Shown: positions 63,014-64,000 of the stretch, piece after piece
How the letters are laid out: every line of letters starts with the position of its first letter
Position numbering within the stretch: position 1 is the first letter of the stretch
Source of the DNA: Luteibacter sp. UNCMF331Sha3.1
GTDB lineage: Bacteria > Pseudomonadota > Gammaproteobacteria > Xanthomonadales > Rhodanobacteraceae
Assembly: GCF_900109915.1 (NCBI RefSeq)
Contig: NZ_FOBU01000001.1
Span: 1,184,764 to 1,248,763, forward strand
Length of the DNA stretch: 64,000 nt
Direction: 5' to 3'
Program-made: the position numbers and the translations under genes
The notes under the pieces: generated by a model
Seen by the model: only the letters and a program-made list of their open reading frames with translations
The model's database searches: none
What the model was told of the DNA's origin: nothing

Positions 63014-64000
63014 TCAGAACGTGATCGCGACACCGGCCTGCGCGGTCAGCCCTTCCTCGCCGCCCCGCCCCGTGCGCAGTCGCCGCGATACGACGACGTG
63101 CGCCGAGGTATGCGACCACAGTTCGGCCCGTGTACCGGCTTCCGCCGTCCACGCGCCCGCTGCCGTACCGGTCGGGAAGCGTTCGCCGCCCACCGTCGCG
63201 CGCGCACCCGCATCGCGGGCGGCGTCGTAGCGCGCTTCCAGGAACGGCGTCCACGTGGAGAGCACCCGGCCCTCGGGCCGATAGGGCAGCGAGAGTCGCG
63301 CTCCCACACGGCCACCCAGACGCTCCGCGCGCGTGGCGCCGATGCGGATCGTGTCGCGATCGACCGCACCGTTGAGGCGAAGCCGCTGCCACGTCGCGCC
63401 GACACGCGGCTCCAGGATCAGGCGAGTGCCGGGCTGCCACGGATACGCCGCCGACAGCGTGGCCAGTGTCCCGTTGGCCCGATGGCGTGACAGCGTTTCG
63501 CCGCGTGCCGGGGACGCCACCGACGCACGGTAATGCGTCATGCCGTAGCTCGCCGAGGCACGCCAGCCACCGTCGGTGACGACGCCCGCCAGCAGCGCGA
63601 CGCCGCGTGCGTCGAGTCGCATGCTCGCCGGACCGTCGACATCCTTCGGCACGACATGCGAGGTACCGAGGGTCACGACGGCACCGACACGCAGCCAGGC
63701 ACGGCCGGACCGCTTCGCGATCGCGTCGCCACCGAACTGGAGTCCGCGATCGCGACGCCGGTAAGCGATGCCGAATTCGTCGAAGGACAGCGTGCTTCGA
63801 TACGCCACGTCGGCACCGAACGCCTGCACGCGCAACGACGGCTCGCGCGGCGCGTCGTACGCGGCACGCTCCAGCGCGTCGGCGCTCGTCTGCGCATAAC
63901 CGAGCACGGCGTGCGCCATCGCGAGATACGCAGGCACCTGCGGCGCAAGAGCGTTGCGTGTGCGTCGCCCGACGCTCCGGGTCGCGGGATGCGCACGCAG
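63014..64000 (-). CDS. Autotransporter outer-membrane beta-barrel protein, N-terminal part off the window
   Basis: The frame runs from the stop at 63014 to the right edge with no stop, so the gene continues outside; at least 328 residues are seen. The stretch APQVPAYLAMAHAVLGYA matches the junction before the translocator barrel in pertactin/AIDA-type autotransporters. The barrel contains alternating amphipathic strands and ends GVAITF with terminal Phe. The passenger is outside the window, so its function is unknown. Confidence 0.85.
   Translation of the reverse strand: MRAHPATRSVGRRTRNALAPQVPAYLAMAHAVLGYAQTSADALERAAYDAPREPSLRVQAFGADVAYRSTLSFDEFGIAYRRRDRGLQFGGDAIAKRSGRAWLRVGAVVTLGTSHVVPKDVDGPASMRLDARGVALLAGVVTDGGWRASASYGMTHYRASVASPARGETLSRHRANGTLATLSAAYPWQPGTRLILEPRVGATWQRLRLNGAVDRDTIRIGATRAERLGGRVGARLSLPYRPEGRVLSTWTPFLEARYDAARDAGARATVGGERFPTGTAAGAWTAEAGTRAELWSHTSAHVVVSRRLRTGRGGEEGLTAQAGVAITF

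Overview
The window is a high-GC, gene-dense chromosomal segment of a gammaproteobacterium, most likely a Xanthomonadales/Rhodanobacteraceae member such as Luteibacter or Dyella. This is inferred from the gene content (aa3 oxidase cluster, rpsU-yqeY-dnaG, TonB receptors, Csu-type pili), not from a marker search. I see no phage, insertion sequence, tRNA, rRNA or CRISPR array; nearly everything looks like chromosomal housekeeping or accessory metabolism. Layout: 1-7590 is the aa3-type cytochrome c oxidase locus, almost all on the minus strand: DUF2244, ctaC, ctaD, a 41-residue protein and ctaE, then a DUF2909 gene on the plus strand, then SURF1, a small membrane-anchored protein, ctaA and ctaB (cut by the left edge). 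No ctaG/Cox11 lies in the cluster. 7773-10925 is bifunctional proline catabolism (putA). 11082-13434 is a small array of related proteins in which two short genes each match one half of the larger third gene. 13481-23636 holds a Dcp-type lipoprotein peptidase, bioD, msrC, the ribosome-assembly GTPase engB, a dihaem cytochrome c4, two DsbA-like lipoproteins, an EEP-family protein and a GH17 membrane protein. 23785-29321 has a lytic transglycosylase, an NDUFA9-like reductase, cca and a MidA-type methyltransferase. 29375-38970 has a TonB receptor, an EcsC-like protein with a histone-like tail, folate genes (folM, folK, folB) with an MscS-type channel inside the fol operon, tsaD divergent from rpsU, yqeY and a DUF1328 protein. 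39014-41468 is dnaG and a DedA protein. 42366-50483 is a regulator plus an eight-gene operon that reads as a complete oxidative (De Ley-Doudoroff) galactose pathway: AraFGH-like importer, sugar dehydrogenase, lactonase, galactonate dehydratase (dgoD), KDGal kinase (dgoK) and KDPGal aldolase (dgoA). 50487-54097 has an rRNA pseudouridine synthase, a secreted methyltransferase-like protein and a second TonB receptor. 54156-58206 is a tightly coupled five-gene operon (membrane protein, small XRE regulator, secreted hydrolase, ABC ATPase, ABC permease) behind a promoter overlapped by a palindromic operator. 58439-64000 is a Csu-type chaperone-usher pilus operon convergent with a partial autotransporter. 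Across the window a family of intergenic palindromic repeats (GTGGGAGC...GCTCCCAC arms around a GGTGCTCGCGGCAAGCACC-type core) recurs at five places, once as a tandem cluster. Junctions are compact: many genes overlap by 1 to 4 bases, and several convergent pairs meet with almost no spacer.
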